This document shows, piece by piece, positions 7,471-16,221 of a stretch of 64,000 bases of DNA. The stretch spans positions 5,348,001 to 5,412,000 of the forward strand of contig NZ_CP011058.1 in the NCBI RefSeq assembly GCF_000961095.1. Direction: 5' to 3'. Positions within the stretch are counted from its first letter, which is position 1, and each line of letters opens with the position of its first letter. The notes under the pieces were generated by a model. That model worked only from the letters and a program-made list of their open reading frames with translations. It was not told where the DNA came from and ran no database searches. The position numbers and the translations under genes are program-made. The DNA comes from Paenibacillus beijingensis (GTDB taxonomy: Bacteria > Bacillota > Bacilli > Paenibacillales > Paenibacillaceae).

Positions 7471-8757
7471 TTAAACTTCAAACGGCTGCAAACGGTGTCC
7501 GTTTACTTCATAATCGCCTTTATTCAGCTCGATTGTTAGGCGCAGCGAGTCCCCATCGACTTCCTGCGAGACCACCTCGCCGCAGCGGTAAGCAAGCGCA
7601 ATCAGATCGCCTCGCTCCGCCGGCAGCGAGAACGTGCGCGTATCTCCGGCCAATTTGTCCTGTATGAGCTCCAGCAGCCTCTTCATATCGCCGCTGTCAA
7701 ATGCGCTCACAAGCAGCGTTGACTCGCTGTCGGTCGGAAGGTAAACGTCCGGCAATTGCGGACGCAGGTCCTTTTTGTTAAAGACGGTTACCGTCGGTTT
7801 GCCGGACGCGCCAAGCTGCTCCAGCAATTCCTCCACGACCCGCATCTGCTCCTGCCGCATCGGCGAAGAGCTGTCCACGACATGCAGCACCAGATCGGCT
7901 TCGTTCACTTCTTCGAGCGTCGCGCGGAAAGCGGCGACAAGGTCGTGAGGCAAATTTTGGATAAAGCCGACCGTATCGGTCAATACGATTTCTTTGCCGC
8001 TCGGCAGCTCCAGCGTGCGCGACGTCGGATCCAAAGTCGCAAACAGCTGGTTTTCGACATAAACATCCGAGTTCGTCAGCTCGCGCAGCAGCGTCGATTT
8101 CCCTGCGTTGGTATAACCTACGAGAGCGGCTTGGATGACGCCGGATTTGCGCCGCCGTTCGCGGTGCAGCTGCCGGTGCCGCACGACCTCGGCCAATTGC
8201 GCCTTCAATTCGGATATGCGCCCTCTAATGTGCCGGCGGTCGGTTTCCAGCTTGCTTTCCCCCGGTCCGCGCGTTCCGATGCCCCCTCCGAGACGGGACA
8301 AATTTTTGCCGTGTCCGGAAAGTCTCGGCAGCAGGTAGCTCAGCTGGGCAAGCTCGACTTGGATAATCCCTTCGCGGGTTTTGGCCCTCCCGGCAAAAAT
8401 GTCGAGAATGAGCTGTGTCCGGTCGATAATTTTCGCATCCAGCGCCTCTTCCAGGTTGCGTACCTGAGCCCCCGACAGCTCCTGATCGAAAATAATGGTG
8501 GTCGCTTCAAGTTCGTCCTTAACCGCGCGGATTTCTTCGACTTTCCCTTTGCCGATGAGCCATTTCGGATCCGCGGACTCCTTATTTTGCGTGACGGCCG
8601 TCAGCACTTCGACCCCGGCCGTTTCGGCCAGGTTAACGAGCTCCTCAAGCGAATGCTCGGGATCGGCCGGACCTCTTTTAATATCGGGCGTGATCAGACT
8701 GACGAGAATCGCTTTGTCGCGCATTCCGGTCTTCGTTTCATAAGTGGTGTTTCGCAT
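7471..8757 (-). CDS. hflX: Ribosome-associated GTPase HflX
   Basis: 428 residues. The N-terminal HflX domain includes IIFDQELSGAQVRNLEEAL; the glycine-rich linker has LSRLGGGIGTRGPGESKLE; a coiled helical stretch precedes the G domain with P-loop GYTNAGKST (about residue 214), DPTSRTLEL, switch II DTVGFIQNLP and NKKD. HflX splits stalled or hibernating 70S ribosomes, using GTP. The ATG at 8755-8757 follows AAAGGAG. B. subtilis calls it YnbA, also located between spoVK and ynbB. Confidence 0.97.
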   Translation of the reverse strand: MRNTTYETKTGMRDKAILVSLITPDIKRGPADPEHSLEELVNLAETAGVEVLTAVTQNKESADPKWLIGKGKVEEIRAVKDELEATTIIFDQELSGAQVRNLEEALDAKIIDRTQLILDIFAGRAKTREGIIQVELAQLSYLLPRLSGHGKNLSRLGGGIGTRGPGESKLETDRRHIRGRISELKAQLAEVVRHRQLHRERRRKSGVIQAALVGYTNAGKSTLLRELTNSDVYVENQLFATLDPTSRTLELPSGKEIVLTDTVGFIQNLPHDLVAAFRATLEEVNEADLVLHVVDSSSPMRQEQMRVVEELLEQLGASGKPTVTVFNKKDLRPQLPDVYLPTDSESTLLVSAFDSGDMKRLLELIQDKLAGDTRTFSLPAERGDLIALAYRCGEVVSQEVDGDSLRLTIELNKGDYEVNGHRLQPFEV

Positions 8758-8812
8758 CGGGCAACTCCTTTAATTATGATCCCATGTTATCCATTACCCA
8801 TAAGTTCACGGA

Positions 8813-9808
8813 TTATTTGGAATCCCATTTCAAATCTTCAGGCCGAACGGACATAAGCTCCTGTTTGCCGGGAGAAGCGCCCGGATATTGGCCAAGCAGC
8901 CGCACCGCTTGGTGACGGATCGCCTTCTCGATCAGGTTGCGCACATATCTCGCATTGCTGAACGAAAAAACGGAAACCGTTTTTTCCTGCATCAAATGCT
9001 GCCTCAGCTTGAATATCGATTGGGGCATCAGATTGTAATCCCGTTCTTTGGCCATAAGCTCCGCAATTTGAATCAATTGGTCAACCGAATAGTCGGGAAA
9101 GTCGATCTGAATCGGAAAACGGGAGGGCAGCCCCGGATTTGTGAGCAGAAAGCCTTCGATTTCCAGCGGATATCCCGCCAGAATCAATACGAACTGATTG
9201 CGGTGATCTTCCATCGCCTTGACAAGCGTATCGATCGCTTCTTTGCCGAAATCTTTCTCTCCGCCGCGGGCGAGGCTGTACGCCTCATCTACAAAAAGAA
9301 CGCCTCCGAGCGCCTTTTTGACCAAATCGCGCGTCTTTTGCGCCGTATGTCCGATATATTCCCCGACGAGGTCGGCCCGTTCCACCTCGATAAGATGTCC
9401 TTTCGACAGCAATCCCATCTTCTGAAACAGCTTGGCGACGATGCGCGCGATCGTCGTTTTGCCGGTGCCGGGATTTCCTTTAAAAATCATATGATAGACA
9501 TGAGAGCCGCCTAGAAGTCCCGCTTCGCTGCGCATCTGGCCGATCAGCAGCAAGGCATATATTTCATAAATCAGCGCCTTGACATTATCCATGCCGACCA
9601 TCGGGTCCAATTCTTTCTGAATATCCGCGTAATGGTCGCCCGTCGGCAGCGGCTTAGTGAAGACCGCCGGCTCGTTGTCGACCATATGCGCAGCTGCGGC
9701 GCTGCCGCTGCTGTAATTCTCCTGACTGCGCAGCACCACGTTGATTTGGCGTGACGGTCTGCTGCCGCTCTGTGATCCCGATACACTGTGTCCGCTCATA
9801 CGTTGCAT
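8813..9808 (-). CDS. spoVK: Stage V sporulation protein K, AAA ATPase
   Basis: About 331 residues, a single CbbX/SpoVK-type AAA+ domain: Walker A GNPGTGKTT, Walker B GVLFVDEAYSL, sensor-like FVLILAGYPLE and arginine-finger region NPGLPSRFPIQIDF. SpoVK is needed for spore maturation in Bacillus, where it is expressed in the mother cell. The ATG at 9806-9808 has AAGGA at a good distance; an ATG six codons upstream lacks a good site. The N-terminal ~60 residues are low-complexity. No sporulation promoter was identified with confidence. Confidence 0.93.
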   Translation of the reverse strand: MQRMSGHSVSGSQSGSRPSRQINVVLRSQENYSSGSAAAAHMVDNEPAVFTKPLPTGDHYADIQKELDPMVGMDNVKALIYEIYALLLIGQMRSEAGLLGGSHVYHMIFKGNPGTGKTTIARIVAKLFQKMGLLSKGHLIEVERADLVGEYIGHTAQKTRDLVKKALGGVLFVDEAYSLARGGEKDFGKEAIDTLVKAMEDHRNQFVLILAGYPLEIEGFLLTNPGLPSRFPIQIDFPDYSVDQLIQIAELMAKERDYNLMPQSIFKLRQHLMQEKTVSVFSFSNARYVRNLIEKAIRHQAVRLLGQYPGASPGKQELMSVRPEDLKWDSK

Positions 9809-9930
9809 CACCCATCCTTCACCCATCGCTGCTGGCTGCAGAACAATAACGATTTACATCGCAAGTAAACGTCCGATTGCCTTCGCCGCACTACAAGTGT
9901 ATTCCCGAGTATGCACGCATATTAAAAGAT

Positions 9931-10761
9931 TTACACGCCGCCCGTATCGCGCAATCCGATCAGCATCAACAGTTCATCGAGCTTCCATTTCGCAAACGCG
10001 GCCGTCTCCCGCGATTCATGGTAGGCTGCCGACAAAACCTTTGATTTGACTCCGTAAACGTAATACTCGCGGTCGTTAATAAATGCTGCGATGTCTTTGG
10101 CCCGAGCGGCATGATATTCATGCGTAACAATGATGACGCTCTCAATTCCTTGTTTGCTTGCAACCGCCGAACCAAGCAGCACGTTCTCATACGTGCTTCT
10201 GGCGGCGTTTTCGAGCAGTATCCGGCTGCCGGGCACATCTTTCGCCAGAAGATAGCGGCGCATTCCTTCGGCTTCCGTCAGTGTAGAGCCGTTATGGTCG
10301 AGCCCGCCGGAAACGATGATTCGCTTCACCTTGCCTTGCTTATAAAGACGCAATGCCCCATCCAGGCGCTCCTGCAGCCCGGGACTCGGCTTATCGTTCC
10401 ACAAAGCAGCGCCGAGCACGAGCGCGGCGTCGGCCTGAGGTATCGGCGCGGGCGGCTTGTACTGGTTTATTTGCATAAAAAGCCATCCAAGCCACAGCGT
10501 AGCGACCGCCGCAGCAAACAAAGCCGCCTTAAGCAGGCTGCGGAGGCGGGTGCCGGCTTGTCCCTTTGCGGAACGCTTTCGCTTCCTTGGCGCAGACGCC
10601 TTTGCCGGTGATGGGCTGCGGACCGTTTTATTGGTTTCCTTATTCGGCTTCTTATTCGATTCCTTAATCGCTTCTTTATTCGGCTCCGCCTGCTTCACCC
10701 GCTTGCGTGACGCGGGCGCCGGTTTGACGGAGCCTTCTTTCTTCGCTGTCGTTGATTTCAT
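9931..10761 (-). CDS. YdcF/SanA-like DUF218 membrane protein
   Basis: 276 residues. A long, highly basic cytoplasmic N-terminus (about 70 residues rich in Lys, Pro and Asn) precedes one membrane helix (LLKAALFAAAVATLWLGWLF) and an extracytoplasmic DUF218 domain: ADAALVLGAALW, RIIVSGGLDHNG, TEAEGMRRYLL, ARSTYENVL and VIIVTHEYHAARA. The family (YdcF, SanA, ElyC) is linked to envelope functions, but the activity is unknown. The start ATG overlaps the stop of the upstream gene by 4 nt, so the two are translationally coupled. Confidence 0.88.
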   Translation of the reverse strand: MKSTTAKKEGSVKPAPASRKRVKQAEPNKEAIKESNKKPNKETNKTVRSPSPAKASAPRKRKRSAKGQAGTRLRSLLKAALFAAAVATLWLGWLFMQINQYKPPAPIPQADAALVLGAALWNDKPSPGLQERLDGALRLYKQGKVKRIIVSGGLDHNGSTLTEAEGMRRYLLAKDVPGSRILLENAARSTYENVLLGSAVASKQGIESVIIVTHEYHAARAKDIAAFINDREYYVYGVKSKVLSAAYHESRETAAFAKWKLDELLMLIGLRDTGGV

Positions 10762-11315
10762 GACTCGCTGACTTCTCCACTCCTCTCCCCTAAGCTTTTG
10801 CGGTGTTTTAAACTTAGCGTAAAGTAGCGGAATCGTCCCCCGCGGATGGAAGAAAGCAATCTGCCTGCCGTCTTGCGGGCCATTGCCGCTTCCTTGCGTG
10901 TAACATCGCCGTCCTTGACGGCATCCTCCAGCTCATCTTCGTCCATTAGAAACACTTCTCCCGATGGAAGCACGACAATATCCAAGTAAAGATCGTCGAA
11001 CCAAGGCACCTGCTGATCGGTTAAACCTTGCGTTTTGCAAATGTCGATATACCACTGCACGACGCGTCCCTTATCGTCAAACATCGTCGTGACTACAAAG
11101 TGCTCGCCGCGCGGAAAGTGCTGCATCCACAGATAGCCTCTGTCGGCCAGGCATAATTTGCGTCCGTTATATTCTTTCCACAACGGTTCACGCAGCTCAT
11201 GAATCCGGTAGAACGTTACCAGCCCTCTAAACTCGTCGCCATCCATCGTGAAGCAGGTGTAGCTTTTGCGCAGAATGCGCCGCCAGTTGGCCCGATCCGA
11301 AAATTTTCGTTTCAT
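10758..11315 (-). CDS. DUF402 domain protein (YgaC/Ntdp-like)
   Basis: 185 residues. The DUF402 core is visible as GYLWMQHFP, YIDICKTQG, PWFDDLYLDIVVLPSGEVF and DEDELEDAVKDGDV, with the conserved acidic residues that bind metal. Characterised relatives are nucleoside tri-/diphosphate phosphatases such as S. aureus Sa1684; B. subtilis homologues include YgaC. The substrate here is inferred from the family only. It overlaps the DUF218 gene by 4 nt, suggesting a two-gene operon. Confidence 0.88.
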   Translation of the reverse strand: MKRKFSDRANWRRILRKSYTCFTMDGDEFRGLVTFYRIHELREPLWKEYNGRKLCLADRGYLWMQHFPRGEHFVVTTMFDDKGRVVQWYIDICKTQGLTDQQVPWFDDLYLDIVVLPSGEVFLMDEDELEDAVKDGDVTRKEAAMARKTAGRLLSSIRGGRFRYFTLSLKHRKSLGERSGEVSES

Positions 11316-11488
11316 ACCGGAACTACCTTTCCGTTAAGATGCGAAAGCTGCGCTTCTACCCGCGCCTGCTTCTCCTTTGTACTTATATTCCTTTACAAAA
11401 AAGCTTACCACATCTTTACGTCCATCTCCACCCGGACGGCAAAATAAACCAACCTCTCGTGTCCCGCCGGTTTGCCTCAGCATGCCTC

Positions 11489-11523
11489 CAAAACAAAACA
11501 GGCTGCCGGTTTCCGGCAGCCTG
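11489..11523 (-). terminator. Rho-independent terminator of qoxABCD
   Basis: A perfect 11-bp GC-rich stem (11499-11509 / 11513-11523) with a 3-nt loop, followed on the minus strand by TTTTGTTTT. It lies about 40 nt after the qoxD stop. Confidence 0.92.
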
Positions 11524-11560
11524 CAGGTCGGCTTCGGATTCCGAAGCGCGTTTGATGCTC

Positions 11561-11923
11561 TTATTGCACCTGCGAATTGAAGGACATGATCCATACCGAA
11601 CCCGCCACGATAACGACGACGATAAACAGGCCGAGTATGAGAGCCATCACATTCCAACGCGGGCGCTCCCCTTCGCGGACGTGCATGAAGAAGAACAATT
11701 GCACGATCAATTGAAGAACCGCCGCCGCCATGATCGTAACGATCGTGGCCGTCCGGTTGAGCAAATCATTAAACACGATCACCATCGGGATGATCGTCAA
11801 TATAATCGACAGAATGAACCCGATCGTATACGATTTGATGTTGCCGTGCGAGTGATCGTGAGCGTCGTGACCATGCGCTCCGTGTCCGTGCGCATTACCG
11901 TGACTGTTATGCGTCTGACTCAT
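11561..11923 (-). CDS. qoxD: Quinol oxidase subunit IV (QoxD)
   Basis: 120 residues with three membrane helices (IKSYTIGFILSIILTIIPM; IVTIMAAAVLQLIVQLFFFM; MALILGLFIVVVIVAGSVWI), the CyoD/QoxD subunit IV pattern. This subunit helps assemble the catalytic subunit. The soluble N-terminus is extraordinarily His-rich: ten His in the first 26 residues (HGHGAHGHDAHDHSHG), which looks metal-binding. It follows qoxC with 1 nt between stop and start. Confidence 0.93.
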   Translation of the reverse strand: MSQTHNSHGNAHGHGAHGHDAHDHSHGNIKSYTIGFILSIILTIIPMVIVFNDLLNRTATIVTIMAAAVLQLIVQLFFFMHVREGERPRWNVMALILGLFIVVVIVAGSVWIMSFNSQVQ

Positions 11924-11924
11924 C

Positions 11925-12530
11925 TTACATCACCCCTATCAGATAGACGACGGTGAAAAGGAAAATCCACACGACGTCCAAAAAGTGCCAATACAAGCTG
12001 AAATTCGTAATTTTACGTTTCGTAACCGTGGTAATGCCGTATTTTTTCAATTGGATCATCAAGGCGATCACCCAGCCGATACCGACGGATACGTGAACGC
12101 CGTGCGTGCCGACCAGCGTGAAAAACGCCGACAGGAATGCGCTGGTAGATATCGTTGCGCCTTCGTGCACCATCTTTACGAACTCGGAAATTTCAAGATA
12201 AATAAAAGACAATCCGAGCAAGGCGGTGATGATCAGCCAGAAAATCATGCCGTTCACTTTCTTCGCCTGCATCTGCAGAACTGCGATGCCGCTTGTAAAG
12301 CTGCTGGTCAGCAGAATGAACGTTTCGGCCACAATTCCCGGAAGTTCAAACAGTTCCTTGCCGTCCGGACCCCCGGCTGTATTATGGACAAGAACGACGT
12401 ACGTTGCAAACAGCGTTCCGAACAGGATGACGTCGGTAACGAGGAAAATCCAGAAACCGAGCATTTTCATCGATTCCTGCTCTTGCGTATGATGCTCGTG
12501 CACCTCAGGCGATACGATATGGTGGTTCAT
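11925..12530 (-). CDS. qoxC: Quinol oxidase subunit III (QoxC)
   Basis: 201 residues with five membrane helices, the CyoC/QoxC form of haem-copper oxidase subunit III. Typical stretches are FLVTDVILFGTLFATYVVL, LLTSSFTSGIAVLQMQ, THGVHVSVGIGWVIALMI and WHFLDVVWIFLFTVVYLIG. I start it at the ATG 12528-12530, 9 nt after GGGAGGG, rather than at an upstream in-frame start inside qoxB. It directly follows qoxB. The N-terminus (MNHHIVSPEVHEHHTQ) is again His-rich. Confidence 0.95.
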   Translation of the reverse strand: MNHHIVSPEVHEHHTQEQESMKMLGFWIFLVTDVILFGTLFATYVVLVHNTAGGPDGKELFELPGIVAETFILLTSSFTSGIAVLQMQAKKVNGMIFWLIITALLGLSFIYLEISEFVKMVHEGATISTSAFLSAFFTLVGTHGVHVSVGIGWVIALMIQLKKYGITTVTKRKITNFSLYWHFLDVVWIFLFTVVYLIGVM

Positions 12531-12531
12531 A

Positions 12532-14499
12532 TTAGATCGCCCTCCCCATTTTAGCTTCGGTTTTTTTAACCTCATCGACCGGAATGTAATAGTCAACGTC
12601 ATAAGTGAACGAACGGACGAACAAGCAGACGATGACGCCGATCAAACCGGAAATGCCCATCCAGTTCCATCCGAATGTAAACCCGAAGCCCGCAATAAAC
12701 CAGAACGTCGACATTACGATCGGAACGGCGGAGTTTTTCGGCATATGAATCGGCTCCAGCTCCTGTTTCGGAGGCTTGATGCCTGCTTTCAGCTGCTGCT
12801 TGACATGCCACCATGCATCCATATGGCTTCCGTCCGGCGTTACAGCAAAGTTATAATGTGCAGGCGGCGAAGGAATCGACCATTCCAGCGTGCGTCCGTC
12901 CCACGGATCGCCCGTCGTGTCGCGCTCGCCTTTGCGGATGCTGTACACGATTTGCCACACTTGTAGAATGAAGCCGGCACCCATCAGGAATGCGCCGATC
13001 GTGGAAATAAAGTTAAGCGACGCCCAGCCCGTATCCCAGCTGTACGTGTATACACGGCGCGTCATGCCGTCCAGGCCGAGCCAGTACTGCGGCAGGAAGC
13101 AGACGTAGAAGCCGATGTTCCACAGCCAGAACGCCCAGGTGCCGATTTTTTCGTCCAGCTTGAAGCCGAACAGCTTCGGCCACCAGTAGTACATGCCGGC
13201 CAAATATCCGAAGACTACGCCGCCGATCAGCACTTGGTGGAAGTGGGCAATCAGGAAGTAACTGTTATGGTACTGGAAGTCGGCCGGCGCGACGGCCAGC
13301 ATAACCCCGGTTGCGCCGCCGATCAGGAAACACGGAATGAATCCGAGCGTCCACAGCATCGGCTGCTTAATTGTAATCCGGCCTCTGAACATCGTGAAGA
13401 GCCAGTTGAATACTTTCACGCCTGTCGGTATCGCGATCGCCATCGTCGATATCGCAAAGAATGCGTTGACGTCCGCGCTTGAGCCCATCGTAAAGAAGTG
13501 ATGCACCCACGTAAAGAACGACAGGATGCTAATAATCATCATGGCGAACACCATCGATTTGTAGCCGAAAATCGTTTTCTTCGAGAACGTGGCGACAATT
13601 TCGGAGAAAATGCCGAATGCCGGCAGGATAACGATGTAAACTTCGGGATGGCCCCACATCCAGATCAGGTTGATATACATCATCGGCATGCCGCCGCCGT
13701 CCATCGTAAAGAAATGGGCGCCGAAATAACGGTCAATAAACAGCAGCGCCAGCGTAATCGTCAGAATCGGGAATGCGAAAATGATTGTTACGCAAGTCGA
13801 AAATACGGACCATGTAAACAGCGGCATTTTCATCAGCTTCATGCCCGGCGCACGCATTTTTAAAATCGTGACGAGGAAGTTGATGCCTGTCGCAAGCGAT
13901 CCGATACCGGAAATTTGAATACCCCAAATGTAAAAGTTTTGTCCGACGCCGGGACTTCCCGACAATTCGGAAAGAGGCGGATAACTGAGCCATCCTGCAT
14001 TCGGAGATCCGCCGATAACAAACGACAGATTGAGCAGCATCGCGCCGAGAAAGAACAGCCAGAAGCTCAGTGCGTTAAGAAAAGGATACGCAACGTCGCG
14101 CGCCCCGATTTGCAGCGGCACGACCATGTTGAACAAAGCGAACATCATCGGCATCGCCATAAACAAAATCATAATGGTGCCGTGCGTCGTGAAAATTTCA
14201 TTGTAGTGCTCGGCCTTCAGAAACGGAATGTCCGGAAGCGCCAGCTGCGTCCGCATCAGCAGGGCGTCGACCCCGCCGCGGAACAGCATGAGCAGCGATG
14301 CGATCAAATACATAATGCCGATTCGTTTATGGTCGACGGTCGTCAGCCATTCACGCCACAGCCATCCCCACTTTTTGAAATAGGTAAGGACGAACACAAT
14401 GGCAATCGTAACCAGCACGATCGAAACGTCCGCACCGTAAATAAGCGGATCGCCGGTTACGAAGAAATCGGCGGCAAAGTCTTTTATTTTATCTAACAT
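12532..14499 (-). CDS. qoxB: Quinol oxidase subunit I (QoxB), catalytic
   Basis: About 655 residues with the fourteen-plus membrane helices of a CyoB/QoxB-type subunit I. Diagnostic parts are DHKRIGIMYL, TTHGTIMILFMAMP (haem-ligand region), MWGHPEVYIVILPAFG (Cu-B His with cross-linked Tyr), TWVHHFFTMG (Cu-B His pair) and YFLIAHFHQVLIGG (haem ligands). The enzyme oxidises menaquinol or another quinol and reduces oxygen to water while pumping protons. The ATG at 14497-14499 has a GGAGG 8 nt upstream. Second gene of qoxABCD. Confidence 0.97.
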   Translation of the reverse strand: MLDKIKDFAADFFVTGDPLIYGADVSIVLVTIAIVFVLTYFKKWGWLWREWLTTVDHKRIGIMYLIASLLMLFRGGVDALLMRTQLALPDIPFLKAEHYNEIFTTHGTIMILFMAMPMMFALFNMVVPLQIGARDVAYPFLNALSFWLFFLGAMLLNLSFVIGGSPNAGWLSYPPLSELSGSPGVGQNFYIWGIQISGIGSLATGINFLVTILKMRAPGMKLMKMPLFTWSVFSTCVTIIFAFPILTITLALLFIDRYFGAHFFTMDGGGMPMMYINLIWMWGHPEVYIVILPAFGIFSEIVATFSKKTIFGYKSMVFAMMIISILSFFTWVHHFFTMGSSADVNAFFAISTMAIAIPTGVKVFNWLFTMFRGRITIKQPMLWTLGFIPCFLIGGATGVMLAVAPADFQYHNSYFLIAHFHQVLIGGVVFGYLAGMYYWWPKLFGFKLDEKIGTWAFWLWNIGFYVCFLPQYWLGLDGMTRRVYTYSWDTGWASLNFISTIGAFLMGAGFILQVWQIVYSIRKGERDTTGDPWDGRTLEWSIPSPPAHYNFAVTPDGSHMDAWWHVKQQLKAGIKPPKQELEPIHMPKNSAVPIVMSTFWFIAGFGFTFGWNWMGISGLIGVIVCLFVRSFTYDVDYYIPVDEVKKTEAKMGRAI

Positions 14500-14521
14500 C
14501 CTTATATCCTCCCTGGCCCGC

Positions 14522-15529
14522 CTATTTGTGCATGTCCTTATCGGACATATCATGATTCATATTGGACATATCATGGTTGCCGTCCGCAGAGCCGCCCGAA
14601 TGATCTGCGCCGTCCGAATCGGTTCCGTGAAGCGGGAACTGGCCGCGGATATCGAGTCCGTTGTTCGGATGATGGTGGCCTCCGTTCTTCAGGACGATTT
14701 GGGCAAACAAATTCTGATCCATCGACCCGAACGTCTGCTCGCCCATTGTGTTTTTCTCCGAAAGCTTCGCATAGGCGGCTTGATCAAGCGTCTGAGTGGA
14801 CTTTTTCGATTCCGCAACCCAATTATTGAATTCACTTTCCGTTTGGGAAACAACATTGAACTGCATTCTTTCAAAATATTCGCCGGAAAAATTGGCGCCT
14901 TTGCCCGAGAATACGCCGGGCTCATCGGCTTGAACCCACATTCTCATCGCCATGCCGGGCATCGTGTACATCTGACCTGCGAGCTGCGGAACCCAGAAGG
15001 AGTTCATCGCGGCATCTGAAGTCATCACGAACTGAATCGGCACATCTTCGGGAATATGAAGGTAATTGACCGTTGCAATCCCTAGATCGGGGTATTGAAA
15101 CAACCATTTCCAGTCCAAAGAGGTCACTTGAATCGTAATCGGCTCCGCCTTGGTGTCTTTAGGCGGCTCAACCAACGCATAAGTGGTCCGGACCGTGAAA
15201 AATCCAAGCAAAATAATGATGACGATCGGTATCCCCCACCAGATCGTTTCGAGCGTCGTGCTGTGCGACCAGTCCGGTTTGTACGGCGCTTTATTGCCGG
15301 GCTTGTCCCTGTAGCGCCAGACGATAAACGCGAACAATCCGATTACCGGAATGACGATAACCGCGCACAGGAGGATGGAAATCCAAATGAGGCTCTCGAT
15401 TTCTGCTGCAACCGGTCCCTTTGAATCAAAAACGAGCAAATTGGCGTCACACCCCGTAAGTGCGGCCATTGCAATTACTCCCATCGCAATCGCTGCGATG
15501 TTCCGGAGCCGCTTGCGGGCTTTCCACAT
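14522..15529 (-). CDS. qoxA: Quinol oxidase subunit II (QoxA), lipoprotein
   Basis: 335 residues. A signal peptide ending in the lipobox LTGC predicts a lipid-anchored N-terminus, followed by two membrane helices and an extracytoplasmic cupredoxin domain (SLDWKWLFQYPDLGIATVNY). The copper-A ligands of cytochrome c oxidases are missing: the loop reads GANFSGEYFERMQF with no cysteine, which marks a quinol oxidase. The C-terminal tail is rich in His, Asp and Met (HDMSNMNHDMSDKDMHK). AAGGAG lies 9 nt before the ATG at 15527-15529. First gene of the operon. Confidence 0.95.
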   Translation of the reverse strand: MWKARKRLRNIAAIAMGVIAMAALTGCDANLLVFDSKGPVAAEIESLIWISILLCAVIVIPVIGLFAFIVWRYRDKPGNKAPYKPDWSHSTTLETIWWGIPIVIIILLGFFTVRTTYALVEPPKDTKAEPITIQVTSLDWKWLFQYPDLGIATVNYLHIPEDVPIQFVMTSDAAMNSFWVPQLAGQMYTMPGMAMRMWVQADEPGVFSGKGANFSGEYFERMQFNVVSQTESEFNNWVAESKKSTQTLDQAAYAKLSEKNTMGEQTFGSMDQNLFAQIVLKNGGHHHPNNGLDIRGQFPLHGTDSDGADHSGGSADGNHDMSNMNHDMSDKDMHK

Positions 15530-15637
15530 CAGGTTCATCTCCTTATCTTTGTCCAATCCTTGTTCCGGTTAACGATAAAATGTCCTTAATCAAGTTAACC
15601 ATGTTCGGTGCATTTCAACCATCTTTCATAGCATACC

Positions 15638-15666
15638 AAAAAGGACGCTGTTCGGCGTCCCTTTTT
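15638..15666. terminator. Hairpin with A/T tracts on both sides (bidirectional)
   Basis: Stem GGACGC/GCGTCC (15643-15660) with a 6-nt loop, extended by A and T tracts. On the minus strand it terminates the small membrane-protein gene (15759-16001) before the qox transcript begins. Confidence 0.8.
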
Positions 15667-15758
15667 ACGAATCCGTCTCATTTTCGTACGATTTTCGTAA
15701 TATTTTGTTCAACAAAAGTTTTGTTTTTTGCATTATTTTACCTGGTAAGCGTTTGCAA

Positions 15759-16001
15759 TCAGCTGTTTGGGCTATTTTTGTCGTTTTTTGATCCATAATC
15801 TTCTGTAATACGGAACACCGCTTCGACAAGAAACAGCACCGGCGACGCGACCAGAAATCCAATTCCAATCATCAACCACGTATTGGTATCGCGAAACGGA
15901 TTGCCGAAAAACAGACATAACAGCATACCGATCGCCACCGACGTCCAAGCGAACAGGCGAAGCATACGGCACATACGCTCATGCGTCCGGTTTGGTTTCA
16001 C
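15759..16001 (-). CDS. Small membrane protein, two helices, unknown
   Basis: About 80 residues: a basic N-terminus, then two membrane helices (LRLFAWTSVAIGMLLCLFF and WLMIGIGFLVASPVLFLVEA) and a short charged tail (RITEDYGSKNDKN). I do not recognise a family. The GTG at 15999-16001 lies 6 nt after GGGGGG; the ATG two codons upstream abuts that run and is less likely. It is followed by a terminator. The region 16010-16165 upstream shows no gene. Confidence 0.65.
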   Translation of the reverse strand: MKPNRTHERMCRMLRLFAWTSVAIGMLLCLFFGNPFRDTNTWLMIGIGFLVASPVLFLVEAVFRITEDYGSKNDKNSPNS

Positions 16002-16164
16002 CTTCATCCCCCCTCGTTGATCGTGAGTCCGAATCCATCTGATACAGTATATTAAGGCGCGTCACAAATCGTTCACTTTTCATTCACTTTCAGGACACAA
16101 TCAATTGACACAAACGGCGATGCCGCCGAATGAACGGCTAAGTTAAGGATACAAATCCGGTTTT

Positions 16165-16206
16165 CGAAAAAAAATAAGCCCGGACTGCGGTTTTGCCGCA
16201 GTCCGG
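16165..16206 (-). terminator. Rho-independent terminator after the cyclophilin gene
   Basis: A perfect 11-bp stem (16180-16190 / 16196-16206), 5-nt loop, and a run of eight T on the minus strand, 16 nt past the stop. Confidence 0.93.
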
Positions 16207-16221
16207 ACTAATTAGGCTAGC

